A stretch of 64,000 nt of DNA from JBFHRE01 sp041746105 (GTDB lineage: Bacteria; Actinomycetota; Acidimicrobiia; Spongiisociales; ZC4RG35), in contig JBGTHP010000009.1 of assembly GCA_041746105.1 (NCBI GenBank), positions 68,137 through 132,136 on the forward strand, given 5' to 3'. Position numbers and translations under genes: made by a program. The notes beneath the pieces are model-generated. The model saw only the letters and a list, made by a program, of their open reading frames with translations, was not told the origin of the DNA and did no database searches. This document shows, in pieces, positions 33,954-42,183 of this stretch (position 1 is its first letter; each line of letters begins with the position of its first letter).

Positions 33954-35491
33954 TCGCCCGCTCCCTCGTCGCCCGCCACAAACAAACCGGCCAGACGGCC
34001 GGCCGCCGGCACCTCGAAGTCGGATGATGCCTCGATCCGGTCCAGTATCGCCTCGGTCGAAGCGCTCGTCCGATCCAGGAGGATGTTGGGATAAAGACCG
34101 AGCAGGAAGATCAATATCACCAGCGGTGCCATCAAACCGAGTTCACGAGCCCCGAGGTCCTTCAAGACCTTGTTCTCCTCGCGATCTGGTACTCCGGTGA
34201 ACACTCGCTCGTATGCCCAAAGCAGGTAGATGGCGGCGAGAACCACGCCAGAGGTCGCGATCACGGCATGGACCGGCAGGGTGGGGAACGAGCCGATCAG
34301 AACCAGGAATTCGCCTACAAAACCGGCGAGGGCCGGGAGCCCGATCGAGGCGAACGTGGCAAATAGGAACAACCCGGCAAAGATCGGCATCGGCTTTGCC
34401 AACCCACCAAAGTCGGAGATCTTCTTCGTATGCCGTCGTTCGTAGATCATCCCGACAAGGAGAAACAGCGCACCGGTCGTCAGGCCGTGGTTGATGTTCT
34501 GGATCACCGCCCCTTGGAGTCCGGCAGATGTAAGGGCAAAGGTTCCGAGAACGATGAACCCGAGATGGCTCACCGATGAATAGGCAACGAGCTTTTTCAG
34601 GTCGGGTTGGACAATGGCAACAACGGCGCCGTACACCACACCGACCACGGCGATCGTCGCCATGATCGGGACTGCGTCAACGGCCGCTTGCGGGAACAAA
34701 GTCAGGTTGAAGCGCAGCAGTCCATAGGTTCCGAGCTTCAGCAGAACACCGGCCAGCAGGACCGAACCAGCAGTCGGCGCCTCGACGTGGGCGTCGGGCA
34801 ACCATGTGTGCAGTGGGAATAGTGGCACCTTGATCGAAAACGCCAGAGCGAACGCAGCAAACATCCAACGTCCCGCTGTCTGGGTCAGTTCGACATTGAG
34901 GAGGTCTGGATAGGCGAAGGTGAGGAACCCGACTTGGCGGGCGTGGGCGATGGCAAGGGCGATGATGGCGCCGAGCATCAGGGCCGAACCGAATGCCGTA
35001 TAGAGGAAGAACTTGAGCGCGGCGTAGACCCGGCGTTCCGAACCCCAGATCCCGATGATGAAATACATCGGGATCAGAATCACCTCGAAGAAGACAAAGA
35101 ACAGAAACAGGTCGAGGGCGAGAAAAGTCCCCAGAACACCCGCCTCGAGAACAAGAACGAAAATCACGAATTCCTTGAGCCGGCGCTCGATCTTGGTTGA
35201 AGCCGCCAGCGAAATCGGAATGAGAACGGTGGTCAAGGCCACTAGACCGAGGGAGATCCCGTCGACCCCGAGATGCCAGGCAATGCCCCATGGCCGGTAC
35301 CAGCCGGCCTGTTGCACAAACTGGAATCCTGCCTCTGCCGTCTCGAATTCGTAGAACACGACACCGGCAAGGGTCAGGGGAACCACGCTCAGGAGGATGC
35401 CAACGGGCAACACGAGCTCGCGGCGTCTGGTGGGTAGGAAGGCGACCACCAGTGCGGCAAGGAGCGGGGACAGAACGAGCCAGGTCAGCAT
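33950..35491 (-). CDS. nuoM: NADH-quinone oxidoreductase subunit M
   Basis: 513 residues, antiporter-like subunit. Signature blocks: LFFVFFEVILIPMYFIIGIWG (Glu 144-like residue), ALKFFLYTAFGSALML, FALAFSIKVPLFPLHTWLPDAHVEAPTAGSVLLAGVLLKLG (key Lys and His) and LKKLVAYSSVSHLGFIVLG. ATG at 35491 has GGGGG upstream; a TTG at 35518 is an alternative. Gap to nuoL stop 37 bp. Confidence 0.95.
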   Translation of the reverse strand: MLTWLVLSPLLAALVVAFLPTRRRELVLPVGILLSVVPLTLAGVVFYEFETAEAGFQFVQQAGWYRPWGIAWHLGVDGISLGLVALTTVLIPISLAASTKIERRLKEFVIFVLVLEAGVLGTFLALDLFLFFVFFEVILIPMYFIIGIWGSERRVYAALKFFLYTAFGSALMLGAIIALAIAHARQVGFLTFAYPDLLNVELTQTAGRWMFAAFALAFSIKVPLFPLHTWLPDAHVEAPTAGSVLLAGVLLKLGTYGLLRFNLTLFPQAAVDAVPIMATIAVVGVVYGAVVAIVQPDLKKLVAYSSVSHLGFIVLGTFALTSAGLQGAVIQNINHGLTTGALFLLVGMIYERRHTKKISDFGGLAKPMPIFAGLFLFATFASIGLPALAGFVGEFLVLIGSFPTLPVHAVIATSGVVLAAIYLLWAYERVFTGVPDREENKVLKDLGARELGLMAPLVILIFLLGLYPNILLDRTSASTEAILDRIEASSDFEVPAAGRLAGLFVAGDEGAGE

Positions 35492-35528
35492 GCTCGGACC
35501 CCCGTTGCGCTCATCCAATGCGACATGG

Positions 35529-37418
35529 TCATGCGCCCACCGTCAGGATCCAGATCACGACGACGACCAATCCTGAAACGAACAAGACGCCGTAGCTGCG
35601 GACGAACCCGGTTTGAATTCTGCGCGTTGACTCGCCGACCAGCGCCACAGCTTTCCCAACCCCATTCACCGCACCGTCGATGATCGGCAGGTCGACCTTG
35701 AATGCAGCCACCTCAGCCACTTTGCGCCCGGGCGAGACGATGGTCTTGCCATAAACGTCGTCGACGTCGTAGGCGCGTTCCCACAGCCCCCACAACTTCC
35801 CGAATCCCCCCTCGAACCGCTCCCATTGTTCCTGGGGCCGGCTGTAGACCAGATACCCGATGGCGATTCCGGCCAACCCCGCCAGCACCGACAGGCCGGC
35901 CAGTATCGCAAACATCAGCCAGCCCTCCGGCGGATGGGCGAGTTTGATACCTTCGAAGGCAGGCTCGAGGAAGTGTTCGAGGCCAAATCGGATCGGAGTG
36001 TTCACAAGCCCGCCGACGACACTCAGCGCTGCCAGCACGACCAGAGGGATCGTCATGACCCTAGGTGATTCGTGAGGTTCGACCCCTTCGCTCCACCGGG
36101 GTTTTCCAAGGAAGACCAGAACGAATTGGCGGGTCATGTAGAAGGCGGTGATCATCGCCGTGAGCAAACCTGCGATCCATAAGACGGTGGCGAAACCGCC
36201 TCGTTCAAATGCCACTCCCAGAATCTCGTCCTTCGACCAGAAGCCGGCCAGCCCGGGAAAGCCGGCGATGGCCAGAGTTCCGACGGCCATCGTCGCCGCG
36301 GTGACGGGCATCTTCTTGAGCAAACCTCCCATACGGCGCATGTCTTGTTCCTCGTGCATGCCGTGAATCACCGAGCCAGACCCGAGGAATAGAAGCGCTT
36401 TGAAGAACGCATGGGTCATGAGATGGAAGATCGCGGCCACATAACCGCCGAGTCCGGCGGCGAGAAACATGTATCCGAGCTGAGAAATCGTCGAGTACGC
36501 CAGAACCCGCTTGATGTCGGTCTGGGCGATGGCGATCGAAGCCGCCCACAACGCGGTGATCGCCCCGACGGTCGCCACGGTCATGCCGGCGGCAGGGGCG
36601 AGCTCGAAAATGGCCGCTGAGCGGGAAACCAGATAAACGCCCGCCGTCACCATGGTCGCAGCATGGATGAGAGCAGAGACCGGGGTCGGACCTTCCATGG
36701 CGTCAGGGAGCCATACGTACAGAGGCACCTGTGCCGACTTTCCGGCGGCGCCGACCAGCAACAAGAGGCCGATCGCAACCGCCTCGGGACCGGACAGGAC
36801 TTCGGCGGCGCGCTCGAATACGCCCTCAAATGACAGTGTTCCGAAATTGGCGAAGATCAACATCAACGCAATCACAAACCCGATGTCACCGATCCGATTG
36901 ACGACAAACGCCTTCTTGCCGGCGGCAGCCGCAGACGGCTTGTGTTGCCAGAACGAGATCAGAAGGAACGAACAAAGCCCTACCAGCTCCCAACCCATGA
37001 AGAGCATTGCGAAATTGCCTGCGAGCACCAGCACGAGCATCGATGCCGCAAACAGGTTGAGGTAGGTGAAGAACCTCGAAAAACGGGGGTCTCCGTGCAT
37101 ATAGCCAATCGCAAAAACATGGATGAGCGTCCCGACACCGGTGACGACGAGGGTCATCAGGGCGGATAGTGCGTCCCATTGGATTTCGAGGGTGGCCCCC
37201 ACCGCCGGCATCCAGTCCCACAAGGTGAGGTGTTCGCCATGAATAGCCTCACCAGTGAAGAATGGCACCGCTGCCGCCAGCGCCACTGCGAACGAACCGC
37301 CGATGGCAAACGTCGCCAGCCACCCCGCCCGCGGTTCACCGACCCGCCGGCCGAAAAAGTGGAGGAACAACGCACCCGCCAGGGGGAGGGCGATGATCAA
37401 CCACAAATACTGGGTCAT
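35529..37418 (-). CDS. nuoL: NADH-quinone oxidoreductase subunit L
   Basis: 629 residues, the distal antiporter-like subunit with about 16 membrane helices and the C-terminal lateral helix (YLVYSRPQEQWERFEG onward). MLFMGWELVGLCSFLLISFWQHKPSAAAAGKKAFVVNRIGD, LYVWLPDAMEGPTPVSALIHAATMVTAGVYL and DIKRVLAYSTISQLGYMFLA are the hallmark proton-channel segments. 70 bp separate it from nuoK. Confidence 0.95.
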   Translation of the reverse strand: MTQYLWLIIALPLAGALFLHFFGRRVGEPRAGWLATFAIGGSFAVALAAAVPFFTGEAIHGEHLTLWDWMPAVGATLEIQWDALSALMTLVVTGVGTLIHVFAIGYMHGDPRFSRFFTYLNLFAASMLVLVLAGNFAMLFMGWELVGLCSFLLISFWQHKPSAAAAGKKAFVVNRIGDIGFVIALMLIFANFGTLSFEGVFERAAEVLSGPEAVAIGLLLLVGAAGKSAQVPLYVWLPDAMEGPTPVSALIHAATMVTAGVYLVSRSAAIFELAPAAGMTVATVGAITALWAASIAIAQTDIKRVLAYSTISQLGYMFLAAGLGGYVAAIFHLMTHAFFKALLFLGSGSVIHGMHEEQDMRRMGGLLKKMPVTAATMAVGTLAIAGFPGLAGFWSKDEILGVAFERGGFATVLWIAGLLTAMITAFYMTRQFVLVFLGKPRWSEGVEPHESPRVMTIPLVVLAALSVVGGLVNTPIRFGLEHFLEPAFEGIKLAHPPEGWLMFAILAGLSVLAGLAGIAIGYLVYSRPQEQWERFEGGFGKLWGLWERAYDVDDVYGKTIVSPGRKVAEVAAFKVDLPIIDGAVNGVGKAVALVGESTRRIQTGFVRSYGVLFVSGLVVVVIWILTVGA

Positions 37419-37488
37419 GAGCGCCGCCCGGTGGGGGGTTTGCCCGCAACCGGTCGAGCCGGAGAAAGGAGACGCGACGACACGGTGA

Positions 37489-37794
37489 TCAACCCTTCAA
37501 CTCGGCCAGAAGATCAACGTTGGCAGAGGTCCGCTTTCTGAAGATGGCCACGATGATCGCCAGGCCGACCACAACCTCGGCGGCGGCCACAACCAGGACA
37601 AAAAACACAGATACCTGGCCCTGGATCGAGCCCCACGCCCGCCCCCCGGCGACAAACGACAGGTTCACCGCGTTGAGCATGAGTTCGACGCACATGAACA
37701 TGATCAGAGCGTTGCGCCGGACCAATATCCCGATCAATCCGATCGAAAACAGGGCTGCCCCAAGTGTCATGTACCAACCGGCCGTAACCGTCAT
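37489..37794 (-). CDS. nuoK: NADH-quinone oxidoreductase subunit K
   Basis: 101 residues, three membrane helices, with the two conserved membrane glutamates in MCVELMLNAVNLSFV and VVAAAEVVVGLAIIVAIF. The ATG overlaps the nuoJ stop (37791-37794). Confidence 0.95.
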   Translation of the reverse strand: MTVTAGWYMTLGAALFSIGLIGILVRRNALIMFMCVELMLNAVNLSFVAGGRAWGSIQGQVSVFFVLVVAAAEVVVGLAIIVAIFRKRTSANVDLLAELKG

Positions 37795-38315
37795 TTTTCA
37801 ACCCGCCCATCGCGGCTGAAAAAGGCGAGGGCGATCGCCCCGGCCGCCGCGATCGTCAAAAGGAGAGCGGTCGACTCGAACGGTAAAAGCCATTCGGTGA
37901 ACAAACGGTCCGCAAGGATCTCGATCGTGCCCTCGACCGGTTCGGTACGGACCGTTCCCGGAGTCCAGGCGAACCGATCGCCAATGGCCAGAGCTCCGCC
38001 CAGGGCCAGGAGCGCGAGCCCGAGAATACCGATGAAAAGACGCTGTCGCGGGATCGTCTCCGACGTGTCTTCTGTCTTGTCCACCCCGATCATCATGATC
38101 ACGAACAGGAAAAGAGTCATCACGGCGCCCGCGTAAACGATGATCTGTACGGCGGCAACCAGGTGGGCGAGGTTGATGATGTAGATCACGGCAAGTGAGA
38201 ACAACGTCCCCAACAACCCCATGGCGGCATGTATCGGATTACGCGCCATCACCACGGTCATCGCCCCACCCAGCGAAGTGGCGGCCAACACAACGAACAA
38301 GATCCCTTCGACCAT
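37791..38315 (-). CDS. nuoJ: NADH-quinone oxidoreductase subunit J
   Basis: 174 residues, five helices. Family block AAVQIIVYAGAVMTLFLFVIMMIG, with the TM3 pi-bulge region, and ARNPIHAAMGLLGTLFSLAVIYI near the N-terminus. ATG at 38315 shares one base with the nuoI stop (TGATG), which settles the start over the longer frame to 38381. It links the peripheral arm to antiporter-like subunits. Confidence 0.93.
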   Translation of the reverse strand: MVEGILFVVLAATSLGGAMTVVMARNPIHAAMGLLGTLFSLAVIYIINLAHLVAAVQIIVYAGAVMTLFLFVIMMIGVDKTEDTSETIPRQRLFIGILGLALLALGGALAIGDRFAWTPGTVRTEPVEGTIEILADRLFTEWLLPFESTALLLTIAAAGAIALAFFSRDGRVEK

Positions 38316-38929
38316 CAGGCGTCCCGCTCCGTTTGGGAGGGTTCGGGCTCCCACGAGGCCGAACCGGCGGTCCCCTGCCACATCTGCACACCTTCATAGG
38401 CGGCGGCGCCGCTCGGAGCGGTGGCTCTGACCCAGCCGTCGGCTGCATTCAGTTCCCCCAGGTCGGCGAACTCGTCCTCGGGGAACATATGGGGCACGCT
38501 GCCGTCGGCCGCCATCAACAACTCATCTTTGGTGTAGATCCCGTCCTGGCGAGTCGTCGAGGACATCTCGAAGAGGTGTGTCATTGTTATGGCCTCGGTC
38601 GGGCATGCTTCGACACAGAGCGCACAGAAGATGCAACGCAACATATTGATCTCGTAAACGAACCCGAACCGTTCACCAGGGCTCACCGGCTCGTCGATCG
38701 GGTTGTCGGTTCCCCTGACATAGATACAACGAGCCGGGCACGCTCCGGCGCACAATTCACAACCGATACATTTTTCCATGCCGTCCGGGTAGCGGTTGAG
38801 CACATGACGTCCGTGGAACCGCTGCGGTTTGGGTCGGAACTCTTGCGGATACTTCACAGTGACCGGATCCTCGAAGAGATGGCTTCCGGTGACTCGCAGT
38901 CCCTTGATGATTTCTCTGATCAAGCCCAT
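38315..38929 (-). CDS. nuoI: NADH-quinone oxidoreductase subunit I, two 4Fe-4S clusters
   Basis: 204 residues. Two ferredoxin motifs, CIGCELCAGACPARC (around residue 54) and CIFCALCVEACPTEA (around 98), for clusters N6a and N6b that pass electrons to N2. It has a C-terminal acidic tail of about 60 residues beyond the usual length. Starts 1 bp after the nuoH stop. Confidence 0.96.
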   Translation of the reverse strand: MGLIREIIKGLRVTGSHLFEDPVTVKYPQEFRPKPQRFHGRHVLNRYPDGMEKCIGCELCAGACPARCIYVRGTDNPIDEPVSPGERFGFVYEINMLRCIFCALCVEACPTEAITMTHLFEMSSTTRQDGIYTKDELLMAADGSVPHMFPEDEFADLGELNAADGWVRATAPSGAAAYEGVQMWQGTAGSASWEPEPSQTERDA

Positions 38930-38930
38930 G

Positions 38931-40043
38931 TCATGCGTCTCCAGGTAGACCGAATTGATAGAGGCCAGATGCGACCGCGGTTATCGCCAGCCAGACCAGG
39001 GCTCCCGGGATGAGGCGTTTCCAGCCCAGCTGCATCAACTGGTCGTACCGAAGTCGTGGCAGTGTTGCTCGCAGCCAGAAGAACAGGAAGACGATCAGGT
39101 AACTCTTGAGGAGGAAATAGATGGTGGGGAGTATCGCCGAAATCCAGGGCCAGACACGACCATCAAAGGTGTTGCCTTGCCAGCCGCCGAGAAACAGCGT
39201 CGCGCCGATCGCCGACATCGAGAAGATGTTGATGTATTCGGCCAGGAAAAACATCGCAAATCTGATGCCCGAATATTCGGTATGAAACCCACCCACCAAC
39301 TCCTGCTCTGCTTCGACCAGATCGAAAGGCGCCCGGTTGGTTTCGGCCACCGCCGCGATAAAAAACACGATGAACGCGCCGAACTGGGCGAACAGGTTCC
39401 AGTTGGGAAGCCAGCCGATGAATCCAGGCAACTCCGGGAAAGTGTTGGAGAGGGTGCCGGCCTGCCGCTCGACGATCTGGGAAAGCGACAGAGTGCCGAC
39501 CCCGTCACCCTGATTCGAGCTGAAGACCACGACCGAGACCATCGCCAGTCCCAACGCCGCCTCATATGAGATCGCCTGAGCGGTTGCCCTGACTCCCCCC
39601 AACAGCGGGTATTTGGAACCGGATGACCAACCGGCGAGGACGACGGCGTAGACCGCCATCGACGACATTGCCAGGATGAAGAGGATTCCTACGTTCAGCT
39701 CTGCGCCCTGAAGAGGAATCTGCCGACCGGCGATGGTCACCGTCTCTCCCCACGGGACGACCATAAAAGTCAAAAAGGCGGGGATGGCGGCCAGGAACGG
39801 CGCCAGGATGTACATCCCCAACTCGGCCTTCTGGGGGGTTATTCCTTCCTTGAAGAAGAGCTTGAGGCCATCGGCGAGGGTCTGGAGGATGCCAAAAGGC
39901 CCGGCTCGATCCGGTCCGATCCGGCTCTGCATCCAGGCAACGACCTTCCGCTCCAGCCAGACGTTGAGGAGCGTGAGGACCATGAGAAGCACAAACACCG
40001 CCAAGACGCGGCCGAGCACTATGAGGATGTCGGCGAGTTCCAT
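38931..40043 (-). CDS. nuoH: NADH-quinone oxidoreductase subunit H
   Basis: 370 residues, eight or nine helices, forming part of the quinone chamber. QSRIGPDRAGPFGILQTLADGLKLFFKE, AAVAETNRAPFDLVEAEQELVGGFHTEYSG and FFLAEYINIF are near-invariant. ATG at 40043 (TTG at 40046 directly before). This is the first gene of the HIJKLMN block and is separated from nuoG by the TerC, USP and sigma genes. Confidence 0.96.
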   Translation of the reverse strand: MELADILIVLGRVLAVFVLLMVLTLLNVWLERKVVAWMQSRIGPDRAGPFGILQTLADGLKLFFKEGITPQKAELGMYILAPFLAAIPAFLTFMVVPWGETVTIAGRQIPLQGAELNVGILFILAMSSMAVYAVVLAGWSSGSKYPLLGGVRATAQAISYEAALGLAMVSVVVFSSNQGDGVGTLSLSQIVERQAGTLSNTFPELPGFIGWLPNWNLFAQFGAFIVFFIAAVAETNRAPFDLVEAEQELVGGFHTEYSGIRFAMFFLAEYINIFSMSAIGATLFLGGWQGNTFDGRVWPWISAILPTIYFLLKSYLIVFLFFWLRATLPRLRYDQLMQLGWKRLIPGALVWLAITAVASGLYQFGLPGDA

Positions 40044-40143
40044 CAACGGTCCCTGACGATCACAACGGGGGCCGAGATTAGGGACCGCCCACCTACGGGA
40101 ACAAACTCATCCAGCCGCCCCGTGACTGTGTGCATTGTCCTCC

Positions 40144-40159
40144 GACCCCGAGTGGGGTC
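40144..40159. terminator. Short hairpin at the end of the universal stress protein gene
   Basis: GACCCC (40144-40149) and GGGGTC (40154-40159) pair around GAGT. The right arm includes the last bases of the TGA stop of the stress-protein gene. It lies about 100 bp upstream of nuoH and may separate the TerC/USP transcript from the nuoH block. No T-run. Confidence 0.35.
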
Positions 40160-40586
40160 AACCTGCCGGAATCACAACCACCGGGCGGCGGCTCGCCTGA
40201 ACCATTTTCGAAGAGGTGCTGCCCAGCATCAACATCTTGAGCCGACCAAGGCCCCTGGCACCGACTACCACGAAGTCGGCCCCCACCTCATCGGCGACGT
40301 CGAGTACGGCCTCTGCCGGAGAGCCGTGGACGAGCTTGGCCTCGACGGTGACCCCGGCGTCCCTGACTGGTTGTGCCCACTCACCGTTGAGTGTTTCTCG
40401 AGCCTGGTCGGCGAGGTCGGCGAATGTCTCGCCCTTGTCCATCTCCTGAAGATGCGCCAGCGGCTCGAATACATGCACGAGAACGACCTTGCCACCCGAT
40501 CGTGCTGCCATTTCGGCGGCAACGTCGACCGCTTTGGCCGCGTTCTCAGAACCGTCGGTTCCCACCACGACTACATATCCGCTCAC
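40158..40586 (-). CDS. Universal stress protein (UspA family)
   Basis: 142 residues. ATP-binding type USP: YVVVVGTDGSENAAKAVDVAAEMAA at the N-terminus, AELVHGSPAEAVLDVADEVGADFVVVGARGLGRLKMLMLGSTSSKMV with the G-2x-G-9x-G-S/T nucleotide motif at the C-terminus. The ATG overlaps the terC stop by 4 bp, so it is co-transcribed. Likely a stress or metal-response partner of TerC. Confidence 0.9.
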   Translation of the reverse strand: MSGYVVVVGTDGSENAAKAVDVAAEMAARSGGKVVLVHVFEPLAHLQEMDKGETFADLADQARETLNGEWAQPVRDAGVTVEAKLVHGSPAEAVLDVADEVGADFVVVGARGLGRLKMLMLGSTSSKMVQASRRPVVVIPAG

Positions 40587-41569
40587 ACCGAGACCTCCTC
40601 AGACTCCCGACTCGCCCGAAGCGAGAGGAAAACCGTGACCGTGAGGATCACAGAAATCACTCCGAGAGACAGGAACGAGTTGATGTGATACCACTCCGAC
40701 ACGATCATCTTGACGCCTACATAACCCAGGATCACTCCGAGTCCCTTGCTCAGATAGACCAGTCGGTCGTGAGCTCCCGCCAGCAAGAAATAGAGGGCTC
40801 TGAGACCCAGAATCGCCATTGCGTTCGAGCTGAACACAACAAATGGGTCACGGCTGACAGCCAGGATCGCCGGCACCGAATCTACCGCGAATACAACATC
40901 GGTTGCCTCAACCATCACCAGGACGACAAAAAGAGGTGTTGCCAACCGGCGTCCGTTCTCCCTGGTGAAAAGCTTCTGCCCGTCGAACTCGGACGAGATC
41001 GGAACCAGACGCCGAACCAGTTTCAGGACCGGGTTTCTCTCCGGATGGATCTCCTCGTCGCCGTGGCTCCAGACTCGCCACGCCGTAAACAGCAGAAGGC
41101 CGCCGAACACGAACAGGAGCCAGCTCAGTCGCTCCAGGAGGGCGACCCCGGCAAAGATGAAGATCGCCCGCAGAACCAACGCGCCAAAAATGCCCCAGAA
41201 CAGGACCCGATGTTGATACTTGTTGGGCACGCCGAAGTAGGTGAACACGACCGACCAGACGAAGACGTTGTCAACCGAAAGGGACTTTTCGATGACGTAG
41301 CCGGTGATGTATTGCCCGGCGGCATCCCCACCAAGCATCCACCACACCACCCCTGTGAACGCCACCCCAAGGGCGATCCAGGCCGCCGACGTGACCGAGG
41401 CTTCGCGCATGGATATCTCGTGGGCGTCGCGATGGAAGACCAAAAGGTCGAGGAGCAATAGGACCGCCACTCCGACGAGGAATGCGACCCAGAGCCAGCC
41501 CGGTACGTCGAAACGAACCAGTTTGTTGGCGCCGGCTTCTTCTGCCGCGATGGTCAAGATCCGAAACAT
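40583..41569 (-). CDS. TerC/Alx-family membrane protein
   Basis: 328 residues, about nine helices, with the family aspartates in EKSLSVDNVFVWSVVFTYF and MVEATDVVFAVDSVPAILAVSRDPFVVFSSN. Members export manganese or protect during metalation of secreted proteins. ATG at 41569 chosen; the in-frame sequence to 41794 has no coding character. Divergent from the sigma-factor gene. I found no yybP-ykoY riboswitch in the leader. Confidence 0.9.
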   Translation of the reverse strand: MFRILTIAAEEAGANKLVRFDVPGWLWVAFLVGVAVLLLLDLLVFHRDAHEISMREASVTSAAWIALGVAFTGVVWWMLGGDAAGQYITGYVIEKSLSVDNVFVWSVVFTYFGVPNKYQHRVLFWGIFGALVLRAIFIFAGVALLERLSWLLFVFGGLLLFTAWRVWSHGDEEIHPERNPVLKLVRRLVPISSEFDGQKLFTRENGRRLATPLFVVLVMVEATDVVFAVDSVPAILAVSRDPFVVFSSNAMAILGLRALYFLLAGAHDRLVYLSKGLGVILGYVGVKMIVSEWYHINSFLSLGVISVILTVTVFLSLRASRESEEVSV

Positions 41570-41673
41570 CGTGGAGGCACGGTAGCCGGTAGGGGTTCTT
41601 AGCTCGAAAACCCAGGTAAACCTCGCGTCCGGTTCATGGGTGTGTCTGTCATGAAGGACGGAGTATCCGGACC

Positions 41674-42183
41674 ATGCCTGCGACAATTCAGGCCGTGAAC
41701 CCATACGAGGCGGCCGAGTCTTTCGACAGCTTCTACCGGAGGGAATTTGCACCAATGGTTCGCCTGGCCGCAGCCGTCGGAGGAGACTCGGCATCGGCCG
41801 AGGACATTGCCCAAGAGGCCCTCAACCGGGCGTACACCCGCTGGGACAAGATCTCGGGCTACGAAAAACCAGGGGCGTGGTTGCGCCGGGTGACGATCAA
41901 CCTGTCCCTCAGCAGCCGATCTCGCGCACAACGCGATCTCATCCGTGCGAGGCGGCTCGGACCAGAACCTTCGGTTCCGCCACCCGACGAGCCGCACTCA
42001 GCCGTGTGGGATGCGGTCAAGACACTCCCCCGAAACCAGCGAGCGGCGATCGCCCTTCATTATCTCGAGGACCGCAGCGTCGAAGAGATCGCCTCGATCC
42101 TCGGGTGCAGCCGCTCCACCGCCAAGGTCCATCTCCACCGTGGAAGGACCACTCTCCAACGGAAATTGGAGGATCACCGATGA
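41674..42183 (+). CDS. ECF sigma factor, SigE-like group
   Basis: 169 residues. Region 2 is FDSFYRREFAPMVRLAAAVGGDSASAEDIAQEALNRAYTRWDKI, with the LAxxxxGD pattern of SigE-type ECF factors, and region 4 is LPRNQRAAIALHYLEDRSVEEIASILGCSRSTAKVHLHRGR. ATG at 41674. Its TGA overlaps the ATG of the following membrane protein by 4 bp (ATGA), pointing to translational coupling with a regulator or partner. Confidence 0.92.
   Translation: MPATIQAVNPYEAAESFDSFYRREFAPMVRLAAAVGGDSASAEDIAQEALNRAYTRWDKISGYEKPGAWLRRVTINLSLSSRSRAQRDLIRARRLGPEPSVPPPDEPHSAVWDAVKTLPRNQRAAIALHYLEDRSVEEIASILGCSRSTAKVHLHRGRTTLQRKLEDHR

Noticed and set aside
41570..41673. Manganese (yybP-ykoY) riboswitch ahead of terC
   Set aside because: The conserved GGGGAGUA and partner loop sequences are missing.
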